A stretch of 64,000 nt of DNA from Pedobacter sp. FW305-3-2-15-E-R2A2 (GCF_038446955.1 NZ_CP151803.1:7130001-7194000); one strand, 5' to 3'; shown: positions 42,400-52,200, counted from the first letter of the stretch. The notes: a model not told the origin generated them from the letters alone. Translations and numbers: made by a program.

Positions 42400-43306
42400 C
42401 GGCTTTTAATGTTTTATTTTTTAAAAATTTAAATAGCAGAACGGTTAAAACCACACTAATGACATAACCATACCATTGAAAATGGGCTGTTTTATCTGAC
42501 TCCGACAAAGGTATATTGTTTTTTTGCATATACCATGCTGCGGTTACAGCATAAGCATTATTTAAAAAATGAGCAAAAATGGAATACCAAAGGCTTCTGG
42601 TCCATAAATAAATGTATCCAAAGCCCGCACCCAATAAAAAGCGGGGTAAAAATCCATAAAACTGAAGATGTATGGCACTAAAAACAAATGCAGAAAGCCA
42701 GATGGCAACATGGGGATTACTAAATATTCTTCCCAATGATCTTTGTATTGCCCCTCTGAACATCAGCTCTTCACAGACAGCAGGCAAAATACCAATCAAA
42801 ATGATATTAAGCAGGTAGGTGCCGATGTGATCCATCTTTAAAAGCGCTTCAGTAGTCGCCATTGCCCCATCTTCCTTGCTTTTCATCCATTCTTCTATAG
42901 ATTTCAGGAATTCTGGCAATGCCATTTTCTGGTTTAACTGCATACTAAACTCCATTAATGGCATAGAGGCTGCCATCAACGCTATGGTTAGCAATAATAA
43001 TGTCAATTTTGGGGATCTGAAATTATAGAAAACAGTCATTTTTTTCCTCTCTCCCAAGGCTAAAAATAGAGCAGGAACCAGGAATAATCCCATTTGCTGT
43101 AGGGAGATCAGGACCCTATTGACCATTACAAAGTTTGGATTATCAACCTCCAACCAATTGTAATTCATAAATTCACCATACATAAAATAAAAAGCCAGCA
43201 AGCTAAGTATTAAAGTAATAAATACTCCTGCAATCGCATATATACACAGGCTAAGTAATTGTAAGTAAGGACTTTTTTCGGCGCTTTCGCTTTCTTTCAA
43301 ATTCAT
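42371..43306 (-). CDS. CPBP family intramembrane metalloprotease
   Basis: 311 residues from the ATG at 43306; a longer open frame to 43438 overlaps the dusB promoter and gene and is not used. About seven membrane helices. The CPBP (Rce1-like) motifs EELMFRGAIQRSLGR and HFLNNAYA provide the Glu pair and His/Asn of the active site, with HLQF in between. Such enzymes are thought to cleave membrane peptides or to handle prenylated substrates. The 3' end overlaps DUF2007 by 29 bases. Confidence 0.9.
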   Translation of the reverse strand: MNLKESESAEKSPYLQLLSLCIYAIAGVFITLILSLLAFYFMYGEFMNYNWLEVDNPNFVMVNRVLISLQQMGLFLVPALFLALGERKKMTVFYNFRSPKLTLLLLTIALMAASMPLMEFSMQLNQKMALPEFLKSIEEWMKSKEDGAMATTEALLKMDHIGTYLLNIILIGILPAVCEELMFRGAIQRSLGRIFSNPHVAIWLSAFVFSAIHLQFYGFLPRFLLGAGFGYIYLWTRSLWYSIFAHFLNNAYAVTAAWYMQKNNIPLSESDKTAHFQWYGYVISVVLTVLLFKFLKNKTLKADGEQLDKGI

Positions 43307-43321
43307 TATTTGTAATATTTG

Positions 43322-43329
43322 TACCTTTG
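43322..43329 (+). promoter_or_regulatory. Candidate -7 promoter box of dusB
   Basis: TACCTTTG matches TAnnTTTG, 30 bases before the dusB ATG, within the 53-bp gap to the divergent CPBP gene. Confidence 0.4.
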
Positions 43330-43359
43330 TCCTTTGAATTTTGGTTTGAAGATAGAAAA

Positions 43360-44367
43360 ATGTCTGTAAAGATAGGAAATATTGATCTGGGAGCTTTCCC
43401 TTTATTGCTTGCACCGATGGAAGATGTAAGTGATCCACCGTTCCGTTTTGTTTGTAAACAAAGCGGGGTAGATATGATGTATACTGAGTTTATCTCTTCT
43501 GAGGGATTAATCCGGGATGCGGCAAAAAGCAGGGCTAAACTGGATATTTTTGAGTATGAACGCCCGATAGGTATTCAGATCTTTGGGAGTGAGATTGATC
43601 ATATGCGCGAAGCGACAGAAATCGCTACGATGGCTGGTCCTGACCTCATGGACATCAATTACGGTTGTCCTGTTAAGAATGTTGCTTGTCGGGGTGCAGG
43701 ATCAGCACTGCTACAGGACATCGATAAAATGGTAAAAATGACCGAAGCGGTGGTTAAAGCAACACATTTACCTGTTACCGTTAAAACCCGCCTGGGCTGG
43801 GATGATACCACTAAAAATGTCGAAGAAGTAGCAGAACGTTTACAGGATATCGGAATTCAGGCATTGACCATTCATGGCAGAACCCGGGCACAATTGTATA
43901 AAGGAGCAGCGGACTGGACTTTGATTCGCGAAATCAAAAGAAATCCAAGGATAAAAATTCCTATTTTCGGAAATGGAGATGTCGACAGCATTCAAAAGGC
44001 AGCAGATTGGCGCTTAGAATATGAAGTAGATGGAATTATGATCGGAAGAGCTGCCATTGGTTATCCATGGATATTTAGGGAGATCAGACACTTTTTCAAT
44101 ACCGGTGAAATCCTGGCAGGACCAACTGTAGAAGAACGTGTTACGGTATGCCGGACACATTTTGAGAAATCAATTGCCTGGAAAGGACCTAAAGTAGGTG
44201 TATTTGAAATGAGACGTCATTATGCAAATTACTTTAAAGGACTTCCTGATTTTAAGCATTATAGAATGTTATTAGTAAAAGAAGATAACATTGAAATTAT
44301 TCACAGTATATTAGACGAAGTGGCAGATAAATATCAGCACATTTATCCCGATGGGGAAATGGCTTGA
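43360..44367 (+). CDS. dusB: tRNA-dihydrouridine synthase DusB
   Basis: 335 residues from the ATG at 43360; the upstream TTG at 43327 overlaps the promoter box. The Dus signatures are APMEDVSDPPFR, DINYGCPVKNVACRGAGSAL with the catalytic Cys, and TIHGRTRAQLYKGAADW. It binds FMN and reduces uridines in the tRNA D-loop. apaG follows by 33 bp on the same strand. Confidence 0.95.
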   Translation: MSVKIGNIDLGAFPLLLAPMEDVSDPPFRFVCKQSGVDMMYTEFISSEGLIRDAAKSRAKLDIFEYERPIGIQIFGSEIDHMREATEIATMAGPDLMDINYGCPVKNVACRGAGSALLQDIDKMVKMTEAVVKATHLPVTVKTRLGWDDTTKNVEEVAERLQDIGIQALTIHGRTRAQLYKGAADWTLIREIKRNPRIKIPIFGNGDVDSIQKAADWRLEYEVDGIMIGRAAIGYPWIFREIRHFFNTGEILAGPTVEERVTVCRTHFEKSIAWKGPKVGVFEMRRHYANYFKGLPDFKHYRMLLVKEDNIEIIHSILDEVADKYQHIYPDGEMA

Positions 44368-44400
44368 TTTTTGAAAAACATTTCCTAAATAAAGTTAAAA

Positions 44401-44787
44401 ATGGTAACAGCAATCACACAAGGGATCAAAATATCAGTAGAAACCATGTATCAGGATGAATATTCCAATCCTGCTAATGAGCATTTTATGTTTGCTTACC
44501 GCATTACGATTGAAAATCTATCAGACTATTCTATACAGCTGATGAGACGTCAATGGTTTATTTTTGATTCTAACGGTACAGAGAGAGAAGTAGAAGGAGA
44601 GGGTGTGGTAGGTCTTCAACCTGTAATGGAACCCGGAGGAAGTCATACTTATGTTTCCGGATGTCATTTGAGTACAGATATGGGAGCAATGAGCGGAAAT
44701 TACCTGATGCACCGTATGATAGACAGTACTGATTTCACGGTAGATATTCCTGAATTTAACCTGATTGTGCCTTACAGGCTCAATTAA
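44401..44787 (+). CDS. apaG: ApaG family protein
   Basis: 128 residues, the normal length of the fibronectin-III-like ApaG fold. IKISVETMYQDEYSNPANEH, FAYRITIENLSDYSIQLMRR and GEGVVGLQPVMEPGGSHTYV are typical. The role (pyrophosphate or nucleotide binding, Co/Mg related phenotype in enterics) is not settled. The last 4 bases overlap the convergent YugP-type gene tail to tail. Confidence 0.93.
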   Translation: MVTAITQGIKISVETMYQDEYSNPANEHFMFAYRITIENLSDYSIQLMRRQWFIFDSNGTEREVEGEGVVGLQPVMEPGGSHTYVSGCHLSTDMGAMSGNYLMHRMIDSTDFTVDIPEFNLIVPYRLN

Positions 44788-45479
44788 TATTTATTTCTTC
44801 CGAACAACATCGAAGCATAATAGATCAGATTGGCCAACGAACCTAAAGCAGCAACTACATAGGTCATTGCTGCCCACCATAGCGCATCCTTGGCCTGTTT
44901 GTTTTCTTCTACAGTATGCATCACTGCATTATTGTTTCTTAACCAGATTAGCGCCCTTCTGCTGGCATCAAATTCTACAGGCAAGGCAATTACACTAAAT
45001 AAGGTAAGTAAGGCCAGACCAGCTACGCCAATGCTCAATACGACAGGATTTCCTGTGAATCCAATCAGCAATACGCCTATAATCAATACCCATTGTAATA
45101 AAGTAGAAGAAATGCTAACCACAGGAACCATATTTGTTCGCAGTTGCAACCAATGGTAAGATTTCGACTGCTGAACCGCATGTCCACATTCATGTGCAGC
45201 CACAGCAGCAGCGGCAACACTTCTCCCATGGTAAACATCTGTACTTAAGTTTACTGTTTTATCTTCCGGGTTGTAATGATCAGAGAGTTGACCATCAGTA
45301 CTCATCACCCTCACATCATAGATACCGCTATCATGCAGCATTTTTTCCGCCACTTCTTTCCCTGAAAATCCCGAACTCAAGTGCATTTCAGTATACTTTG
45401 AAAACTTATTTCTAAACTTCCATTGCACGAACATGCTAATAAGTAATATCGGGACTATTAAAAATAAATAAGTTCCCAT
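44784..45479 (-). CDS. Zinc-dependent membrane protease, YugP type
   Basis: 231 residues. An N-terminal membrane helix (about 3-19), then SGKEVAEKMLHDSGI, and the zinc motif AAHECGHAVQQ near residue 91-101 (HExxH). Two further helices lie around 125-165, and one at the C-terminus. Matches the YugP/neutral zinc metallopeptidase family, with unknown substrates. Its stop overlaps apaG by 4 bases. Confidence 0.92.
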   Translation of the reverse strand: MGTYLFLIVPILLISMFVQWKFRNKFSKYTEMHLSSGFSGKEVAEKMLHDSGIYDVRVMSTDGQLSDHYNPEDKTVNLSTDVYHGRSVAAAAVAAHECGHAVQQSKSYHWLQLRTNMVPVVSISSTLLQWVLIIGVLLIGFTGNPVVLSIGVAGLALLTLFSVIALPVEFDASRRALIWLRNNNAVMHTVEENKQAKDALWWAAMTYVVAALGSLANLIYYASMLFGRNKY

Positions 45480-45562
45480 TTCCGTAGTGTATGTTTTTCA
45501 AACTATTCAAATCAAAAAGCGCGCCTAATTTGCCTGACCAAAAAAAATAATGATAAATTTAG

Positions 45563-46705
45563 ATGATGAAAACAGCTATATCTTATTGGGAAAAACAGCA
45601 TTTTTTTACTTATGATGTCATCATAGTAGGCAGTGGAATTGTTGGCTTAAATGCCGCAATTGCAATAAAATCTAAAAATCCAAAAGCAAGTGTAGCCATC
45701 CTTGAAAGGGGATTCCTCCCATCTGGTGCCAGTACAAAGAATGCAGGATTTGCTTGTTTTGGCAGTATCTCGGAATTGATGGAGCAGGAAAAAGGCGGAG
45801 GTACAGCCTTACTTTATCAACTGATAGAAAGACGATGGAAAGGACTTTTAAAACTTCGAAAATTACTCGGAGATGAGTCAATTTCTTATCATAATTATGG
45901 CGGATATGAATTATTTAAGAAAGCAGATCATCAGCTAGCCGAACTTTGTGTAGCCAAAATCAGCCACTTTAATGAACTCATTAAAGACATTGTTGGTCAG
46001 GAAGATGCTTTCAAAACCTCAAGTACAAAAATCGCTGCTTTTGGTTTCCGTGATACTGCGCTGTTGATCGAAAACAAATTGGAAGCTCAGATAGATACCG
46101 GAAAAATGATGAAAGTATTAATCCAAAAGGCAGCGGCTGAAGGTATAATGATCTACAACAACTGTGAAGTAGGGCAGCTTCAGGAGGAGAAGAATTACCA
46201 GGTATTAGTCAGCAACCATGGAAATTTTAAAGCCAGACAGGTGCTGCTAAGTACAAATGCTTTTATAAAAGACCTCATTCCTGATTTGGATGTTGTTCCC
46301 GGCCGCGGCCAGGTCATCCTGACACAACCGATCCCGGATTTAAAAATAAAGGGGACTTTCCACTACGATAAAGGTTACTATTATTTTAGAAATATAGACC
46401 ACAGAATCCTACTTGGTGGTGGTCGCAACCTCGATATTAAAGGAGAAGAAACGGCCGTTTTTGGAAGTACTCAATTGATCCAGAACGCATTAAAAACATT
46501 ACTAAAAGAAGTAATTTTACCGGATACCCCATTTGAAATTGAACAAACCTGGAGCGGCATCATGGCTTTCGGTCATGACCTCTATCCGATCGTAAAATCC
46601 GTTCGTCCGGGTGTTTTTTGTGCAGTAAGATGCAATGGTATGGGCATCGCCATGGGAACACAAACAGGTGAAGATGCAGCCAACCTGATTCTACCTTTTC
46701 TATAA
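45563..46705 (+). CDS. FAD-dependent oxidoreductase, DAO (glycine/D-amino-acid oxidase-like) family
   Basis: 380 residues. The N-terminal Rossmann motif is VIIVGSGIVGLNAAIAI with GxGxxG, followed by ASTKNAGFACFGS, where FAD would bind. The C-terminal RCNGMGIAMGTQTGEDAA closes the FAD site. It oxidises an amine-type substrate; the exact one cannot be read. Confidence 0.88.
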   Translation: MMKTAISYWEKQHFFTYDVIIVGSGIVGLNAAIAIKSKNPKASVAILERGFLPSGASTKNAGFACFGSISELMEQEKGGGTALLYQLIERRWKGLLKLRKLLGDESISYHNYGGYELFKKADHQLAELCVAKISHFNELIKDIVGQEDAFKTSSTKIAAFGFRDTALLIENKLEAQIDTGKMMKVLIQKAAAEGIMIYNNCEVGQLQEEKNYQVLVSNHGNFKARQVLLSTNAFIKDLIPDLDVVPGRGQVILTQPIPDLKIKGTFHYDKGYYYFRNIDHRILLGGGRNLDIKGEETAVFGSTQLIQNALKTLLKEVILPDTPFEIEQTWSGIMAFGHDLYPIVKSVRPGVFCAVRCNGMGIAMGTQTGEDAANLILPFL

Positions 46706-46775
46706 AATCCAGATTATTTACGATGTCTTCTTGCAAGATCATTTTTATTTTTAGACTTTTGATAAAAATATTAGT

Positions 46776-48098
46776 ATGGAAGTAGCAATAGTCATATTAT
46801 TGATCATAATTTTAGTAACACTAATTATTCTATTTTTAAAAAAGCCGGTAGCAAATGACAACCACATTGCCCTGTTGGATTTAAAAGAGGAAGAACACCA
46901 GAAATCTTTAAACTGGCTGAAGGAAGAAAAATTAAGATTGGAAGATGAGCTGAACGATCTCCGCAATAGTTTTCTGCTGGAAAGAAGTAAAGTCATTAAA
47001 TCAGAAGAAACCCTGACCGCACAGCGGGAAAAACAAGCCGAACAGGAAAAATATATTGCTGAATTACAACAACGTTTCAAGCTGGAATTTGAGAACATTG
47101 CCAATAAAGTCCTGGATGAAAAAACGGCAAGGTTTACGGAACAAAACCGGACCAACCTGGACATGATCTTAAATCCGTTAAAAGAAAATATTAAAGCTTT
47201 TGAAGAAAAAGTAGACAAAGTTTATAAGTCAGAATCAGACGAACGAAATGTACTGAAAGGCGTAATTTCCCAGTTAATGAACCAAAGCAAGCAGATTCAG
47301 GAAGATGCAAACAACCTGACTAAAGCACTTAAAGGGGATTCAAAAAAACAAGGAAACTGGGGCGAAGTAATTTTGGAACGTGTACTCGAACGCTCCGGAT
47401 TAATTAAAGACAGGGAGTATCGGATACAAACTAGTCTGAGCTCTTCAGACGGGGGCAGGATGCAGCCGGATGTGATTATTGACCTTCCGGATGATAAACA
47501 TGTGATCGTTGATGCTAAGGTCTCTTTGGTTGCTTACGAAAGACTTGTTGCCGCAGAGACTGACGAGGACAGAGATACTTATATAAAACAACACATCATC
47601 TCTATTAAAAATCACATTCAAGGTCTTTCCGGAAAAAATTATCACGAGCTGAACGAAATAAATTCTCCTGATTTTGTATTGCTTTTCATTCCTATTGAAT
47701 CTTCTTTTGGCATTGCTGTTCAGCAGGATGCAGAACTTTTCAATTATGCCTGGGATAGAAAAGTAGTCATCGTAAGTCCTTCTACCTTACTGGCTACTTT
47801 AAGAACCATTGCCAGCATCTGGAAACAGGAAAGACAAAATAGAAACGTATTGGAAATTGCGCGTTTAAGCGGAAGTATGTATGATAAGTTTGTTGGCTTT
47901 TTAACCGATATGGAGAGCATTGGAAGAAACATCAGACAAAGCCAGGATGCTTATGATAAAGCGTTAAACAAGCTTTCTACCGGAACAGGAAATCTTTCCA
48001 GTACTTCTGAAAAGATCAAAAAATTAGGTGCCAAAGCAACTAAGCAAATTGACACCAAATTTTTAGATCCTTTATTGGCTGAAGAAGACAACCTATAG
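46776..48098 (+). CDS. rmuC: DNA recombination protein RmuC
   Basis: 440 residues. An N-terminal membrane helix (about 3-22), a long coiled coil (about 30-130), and the RmuC domain with KKQGNWGEVILERVLERSGL, MQPDVIIDLPDDKHVIVDAK and VSPSTLLATLRTIASIWKQE. RmuC is thought to act as a nuclease-like factor that limits DNA inversion at short repeats. The stop overlaps the convergent thiL stop by 6 bases. Confidence 0.95.
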   Translation: MEVAIVILLIIILVTLIILFLKKPVANDNHIALLDLKEEEHQKSLNWLKEEKLRLEDELNDLRNSFLLERSKVIKSEETLTAQREKQAEQEKYIAELQQRFKLEFENIANKVLDEKTARFTEQNRTNLDMILNPLKENIKAFEEKVDKVYKSESDERNVLKGVISQLMNQSKQIQEDANNLTKALKGDSKKQGNWGEVILERVLERSGLIKDREYRIQTSLSSSDGGRMQPDVIIDLPDDKHVIVDAKVSLVAYERLVAAETDEDRDTYIKQHIISIKNHIQGLSGKNYHELNEINSPDFVLLFIPIESSFGIAVQQDAELFNYAWDRKVVIVSPSTLLATLRTIASIWKQERQNRNVLEIARLSGSMYDKFVGFLTDMESIGRNIRQSQDAYDKALNKLSTGTGNLSSTSEKIKKLGAKATKQIDTKFLDPLLAEEDNL

Positions 48099-49133
48099 TT
48101 TAAAAGCATTCCATCCCTGTGCTTTCAGTTCGTGAACAACACTGGATTTTGAAATCATTTTACAACCGGAATTCTTATCAGTAATGTGTCCTATAATGCT
48201 AATGTCCACATCATTTTTCAATTTAGTATAATCGTCTTGTTTAATGGTAAACAGCAATTCATAATCTTCACCACCGTTTAAGGCGCAAACTGTCGGATCT
48301 AAGCCCAGCTCACGAGCAGTCTCGTAAGTCATTGGGTCAATTGGAATTTTCTCCTCATAAATGGTACATCCTTTTTCTGACTGCTGACAAATGTGCATAA
48401 TTTCAGAAGCCAAACCATCTGAAACGTCAATCATCGAAGTCGGAACAATTTCCATCTGAGCAAGCAAATCAACGATATCTCTTCTGCCTTCCGGCTTCAG
48501 CTGACGCTCGATAATATAATCCTTACCTTCCAGATCTGGCTGAATATTAGGGTTTTCCAAAAAGATCTGTTTTTCTCTTTCTAAAATCTGTAATCCCACA
48601 TAAGCACCACCTAAATCACCGGAAACACATAAAAGATCACCTTCCTGAGCACCATTTCTGTAAACAACATCTTTCTTTTCGGCATAACCAATACTGGTCA
48701 CGCTAATCACTAATCCCTGTTTACTTGAAGAAGTATCTCCTCCAATCAGATCGATATTAAATTTGTTGCAGGCCAGATCAATTCCTTTATAAATTTCTTC
48801 CACAGCTTCCAGGGGAAATTTACTTGAAATACCTATAGAAACTGTGATTTGAGTAGCAATACCGTTCATGGCATAGATGTCACTCAAATTTACCTGGACT
48901 GCCTTAAAACCCAAATGCATTAAAGGCACATAAGCCAAGTCAAAATGGATGCCTTCCAATAATAAATCTGTAGAAATTAATACCTCTTTATCTTTAAAAT
49001 TCAAGACTGCAGCATCGTCTCCAACCCCTTTTATACTACTTTCATGCCTGATTTTGAAACCCTCTGTCAGATGTTTTATCAGACCAAATTCTCCAAGTTC
49101 CGCAATATCGGTACGCTCTTTATTCTCAAACAT
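48093..49133 (-). CDS. thiL: Thiamine-phosphate kinase
   Basis: 346 residues, the usual ThiL size. GVGDDAAVLN, STDLLLEGIHFDLAYVPLMH, GGDTSSSKQGLVISVTSIG, GDLGGAYVGL and SMIDVSDGLASEIMHI match the PurM-like ATPase fold. It converts thiamine phosphate to thiamine diphosphate. nadA lies 88 bp upstream on the same strand. Confidence 0.95.
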   Translation of the reverse strand: MFENKERTDIAELGEFGLIKHLTEGFKIRHESSIKGVGDDAAVLNFKDKEVLISTDLLLEGIHFDLAYVPLMHLGFKAVQVNLSDIYAMNGIATQITVSIGISSKFPLEAVEEIYKGIDLACNKFNIDLIGGDTSSSKQGLVISVTSIGYAEKKDVVYRNGAQEGDLLCVSGDLGGAYVGLQILEREKQIFLENPNIQPDLEGKDYIIERQLKPEGRRDIVDLLAQMEIVPTSMIDVSDGLASEIMHICQQSEKGCTIYEEKIPIDPMTYETARELGLDPTVCALNGGEDYELLFTIKQDDYTKLKNDVDISIIGHITDKNSGCKMISKSSVVHELKAQGWNAFKL

Positions 49134-49220
49134 AATCTTGTCTCTTCTTACCTTTTAATTATTTTATATTTTTCTCTCTCATTTTTACTGCCAGGAGGAG
49201 CTGGCATCAATAGAGAAAGA

Positions 49221-50219
49221 TTACAAACCCAATGCAGCTGAAATTTCCAGCATTCTTTCAATTGGTTTTCTTGCCTGAACAATAATGTCAGCAGGAACTG
49301 TCACTTCAGGAGAACCATTTTTTAAACATAAATACAATTTCTCCAGTGTATTTCTTTTCATATATGGGCACTCATTACAGGCACAACTATTATTCGGTGG
49401 TGCTGGAATAAAGGTTTTCGTAGGATTTGCCTTCTCCATCTGGTGAATGATCCCACTTTCAGTAGCCACAATAAACTCTTGTGCGTCGCTATTGATGCTA
49501 TATTTCAGTAATCCAGTCGTTGATCCAATATAATCTGCCATTTGCAGTACTGCTTCTTCACATTCCGGATGGGCAATAAACTTCGCATTTGGATGACGTT
49601 CTTTCAATTTTGTAATCTTTTCTCTTGAAAAAATCTCGTGAACCATACAGGCACCATTCCAAAGCACCAAATCTCTACCTGTTTTTTTGGCCACCCAGGC
49701 ACCTAAATTTTTATCAGGACCAAAAATAATCTTGGTGTCCTTTGGAAGACTTTCTACAATCTGTACCGCATTCGTAGAGGTACAAACAATGTCGCTCAAA
49801 GCCTTCAGTTCAGCAGTACAATTCACATAGGTGATCACTACATGATCAGGATATTTTTCTTTAAATTTCCTGAACAAATGTGGCGGACAACTATCTGCCA
49901 GAGAACACCCGGCTTTCAAGTCCGGAAGCAACACTTTTTTATCAGGAGAAAGAATTTTCGCCGTCTCTGCCATAAAATGTACTCCAGCAAACACAATCAC
50001 CTCAGCGTCAGTTCTTGCAGCTTCTTGTGATAGGCCCAAACTATCCCCAATATAATCTGCAATATCCTGAATATCAGGGTCTTGATAGTAATGCGCAAGT
50101 ACAATTGCGTTTTTTTCCTTTTTTAATTTTTCGATTTCCAGGAAAAGATCAAGTGTCGGATCGATCTTTTCATCCACAAAACCTTTTCGATTTAATTCCT
50201 CTAAGGTATCCATTTTCAA
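49221..50219 (-). CDS. nadA: Quinolinate synthase NadA
   Basis: 332 residues. NadA signatures: VLAHYYQDPDIQDIADYIGD, LLPDLKAGCSLADSCPPHLF and YVNCTAELKALSDIVCTSTN, with the [4Fe-4S] Cys ligands including the SCACNECPYMKRNTLEK motif near the end. It condenses iminoaspartate with dihydroxyacetone phosphate to quinolinate. It is divergent from nadB across a 394-bp AT-rich gap. Confidence 0.96.
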   Translation of the reverse strand: MKMDTLEELNRKGFVDEKIDPTLDLFLEIEKLKKEKNAIVLAHYYQDPDIQDIADYIGDSLGLSQEAARTDAEVIVFAGVHFMAETAKILSPDKKVLLPDLKAGCSLADSCPPHLFRKFKEKYPDHVVITYVNCTAELKALSDIVCTSTNAVQIVESLPKDTKIIFGPDKNLGAWVAKKTGRDLVLWNGACMVHEIFSREKITKLKERHPNAKFIAHPECEEAVLQMADYIGSTTGLLKYSINSDAQEFIVATESGIIHQMEKANPTKTFIPAPPNNSCACNECPYMKRNTLEKLYLCLKNGSPEVTVPADIIVQARKPIERMLEISAALGL

Positions 50220-50613
50220 CAGTTCAATAAATTATAATTATTTAATATAAATAGATTTCTATTGTTTATTAGTGTGTTAATAACGTTTGTAAAAAACTTT
50301 TTTTTAGTCGATTATTTGAGTTATTCATAAGTTATCCACATTTAGGTGACTTTTTTTTGATAAAAAGCTACTGATTTACAGCATTATATTTTTTCAGTCC
50401 AAAACTTATCCATACGAATATGTTTATTCTTAATGTGTGTGTAAAAAGTTAATAAACTATGCAAAGTTGCTCAAAAATAACTTAAAATATTGTGGCAAAT
50501 TGCCTTTTTAGCTTAGATTTAAACATTCAAAATTATTTGTTCTAAATGTTTAGACAAGAAATTAACAATTATATCAACGTTGTTAACAAAGTAACGGAAA
50601 TAGCTTTAATTCA
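50220..50613. other. AT-rich nadA/nadB divergent gap with DnaA-box-like sequences
   Basis: No gene is seen in these 394 bp. The gap is strongly AT-rich with T-runs. A perfect TTATNCACA box (TTATCCACA) lies at 50332-50340. One-mismatch relatives in the same direction lie at 50321-50329 (TTATTCATA, 11 bp away) and 50406-50414 (TTATCCATA). It could hold divergent promoters only, or be a DnaA-controlled or origin-like site. Confidence 0.4.
50575..50589. promoter_or_regulatory. Overlapping palindromes just upstream of nadB, candidate operator
   Basis: CAACGTTG (50575-50582) and TTGTTAACAA (50580-50589) are perfect palindromes that overlap by three bases, ending 24 bp before the nadB start codon. 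A dimeric repressor of NAD synthesis could bind here. None is identified. Confidence 0.35.
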
Positions 50614-52200
50614 ATGAGAAAAGTAGATTTTTTAGTAATAGGGTCGGGTATAGCGGGTTTAAGCTTTGCATTAAAAGCAGCTCAGCATGGTAAGGTATTA
50701 ATTGTTACAAAATCAAACGAGGATGAGTCAAATACAAAATATGCGCAAGGCGGTGTAGCTGTCGTTGTGGATAAAGATGATTCGTTTGAAAAACATATCG
50801 AAGATACATTAATTGCAGGAGATGGGCTGTGTGACAGAGAGATAGTAGAAATTGTGGTAAAAGAAGGGCCTCAAAGGATCCAGGAAATCATTGATTACGG
50901 GATTAATTTTGACAAAGATCAGACCGGCGTTTATGACCTGGCGAAGGAGGGAGGGCACTCAGAACACCGCGTTTTACACTATAAAGATGTCACAGGTTAT
51001 GAGATAGAGAGTGTGTTATTGAAGCAGATTCATGAGAATGAAAACATAGAGATATTAACACATTACTTCTGTTTGGAGTTGATTACTCAGCATCATTTGG
51101 GGGAGCATGTGGATAAGAGTTCTGAAGATATCCACTGTTACGGTATATATGCCTTTAACACAGAGCTTAACGATGTGGAAAAGATCTTAGCTAATGTGAC
51201 TATCATGGCCTCGGGTGGAGCAGGACATGTATATAGTAGTACAACAAACCCTATAATTGCAACAGGCGATGGAATGGCGATGGTGTATCGCGCCAAAGGA
51301 AAAGTGAGGAATATGGAATTTATTCAGTTTCATCCAACCGCTTTATACAACCCTGGAGAGTATCCAGCCTTTCTGATTTCGGAAGCAGTCCGAGGTTTTG
51401 GAGGGGTATTGAGAAGGAAAAACGGAGATGAATTTATGTACGAATATGACAAGCGTGGCTCGCTTGCACCTCGGGATATTGTAGCAAGAGCGATCGATTC
51501 TGAGATGAAAAAATCAGGTGAAGACTTCGTTTATCTGGACATTACCAATCGAAAAAAGAGCGATATTTTAGCCCATTTCCCGAACATTTATGCCAAGTGT
51601 CTATCTATAGGTATAGACATGACCAAGGATTTAATACCGGTTACGCCTGCAGCTCACTATATGTGTGGTGGAATTTTGGTAGATGAATACGGAAGATCTT
51701 CCATAAAAAATTTATACGCTTGCGGGGAATGTTCCTCAACAGGTTTGCATGGCGCCAATCGTTTGGCTTCAAATTCTCTGCTTGAAGCTCCTGTTTTTGC
51801 ACACCGTATTTATGAAGATGCAATCGTTGCTTTTAAAAATAGCATCATTCCTGATCACATTCCGGACTGGGATGCCAACGGGGTAACACAGACAGATGAG
51901 GATATTTTGGTGACACATAATTTGAGAGAAACGCAAAAATTGATGAGTGATTATGTTGGAATTGTACGTTCCGATTTTAGATTAGACCGTGCTATGAGAC
52001 GTTTATTTTTGCTGCATGAAGAGACAGAAGATTTCTATAAAGCCAATAAAGTTTCTGTAAAACTCTGTGAATTGCGCAATGTAATCCAGGTTGCTTACAT
52101 CGTAATTAAGTCGGCCAAAGCGAGAAAAGAGAGTAGGGGATTGCATTTCACTACCGATTATCCTAAGCATTCAGAACAGTTAACAGATACAATTTTTTAA
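50614..52200 (+). CDS. nadB: L-aspartate oxidase NadB
   Basis: 528 residues. FAD-binding GSGIAGLSFALKAAQHGKV at the N-terminus, the active-site KYAQGGVAVV, GAGHVYSSTTNP, GDGMAMVYRAKG and GANRLASNSLLEA match NadB and fumarate-reductase relatives. It oxidises aspartate to iminoaspartate, feeding NadA. Opposite orientation to nadA. Confidence 0.96.
   Translation: MRKVDFLVIGSGIAGLSFALKAAQHGKVLIVTKSNEDESNTKYAQGGVAVVVDKDDSFEKHIEDTLIAGDGLCDREIVEIVVKEGPQRIQEIIDYGINFDKDQTGVYDLAKEGGHSEHRVLHYKDVTGYEIESVLLKQIHENENIEILTHYFCLELITQHHLGEHVDKSSEDIHCYGIYAFNTELNDVEKILANVTIMASGGAGHVYSSTTNPIIATGDGMAMVYRAKGKVRNMEFIQFHPTALYNPGEYPAFLISEAVRGFGGVLRRKNGDEFMYEYDKRGSLAPRDIVARAIDSEMKKSGEDFVYLDITNRKKSDILAHFPNIYAKCLSIGIDMTKDLIPVTPAAHYMCGGILVDEYGRSSIKNLYACGECSSTGLHGANRLASNSLLEAPVFAHRIYEDAIVAFKNSIIPDHIPDWDANGVTQTDEDILVTHNLRETQKLMSDYVGIVRSDFRLDRAMRRLFLLHEETEDFYKANKVSVKLCELRNVIQVAYIVIKSAKARKESRGLHFTTDYPKHSEQLTDTIF

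Noticed and set aside
42371..43438. Longer 355-aa start for the CPBP protease
   Set aside because: The first 44 residues would overlap dusB and both promoters on the opposite strand; the ATG at 43306 gives a normal start.
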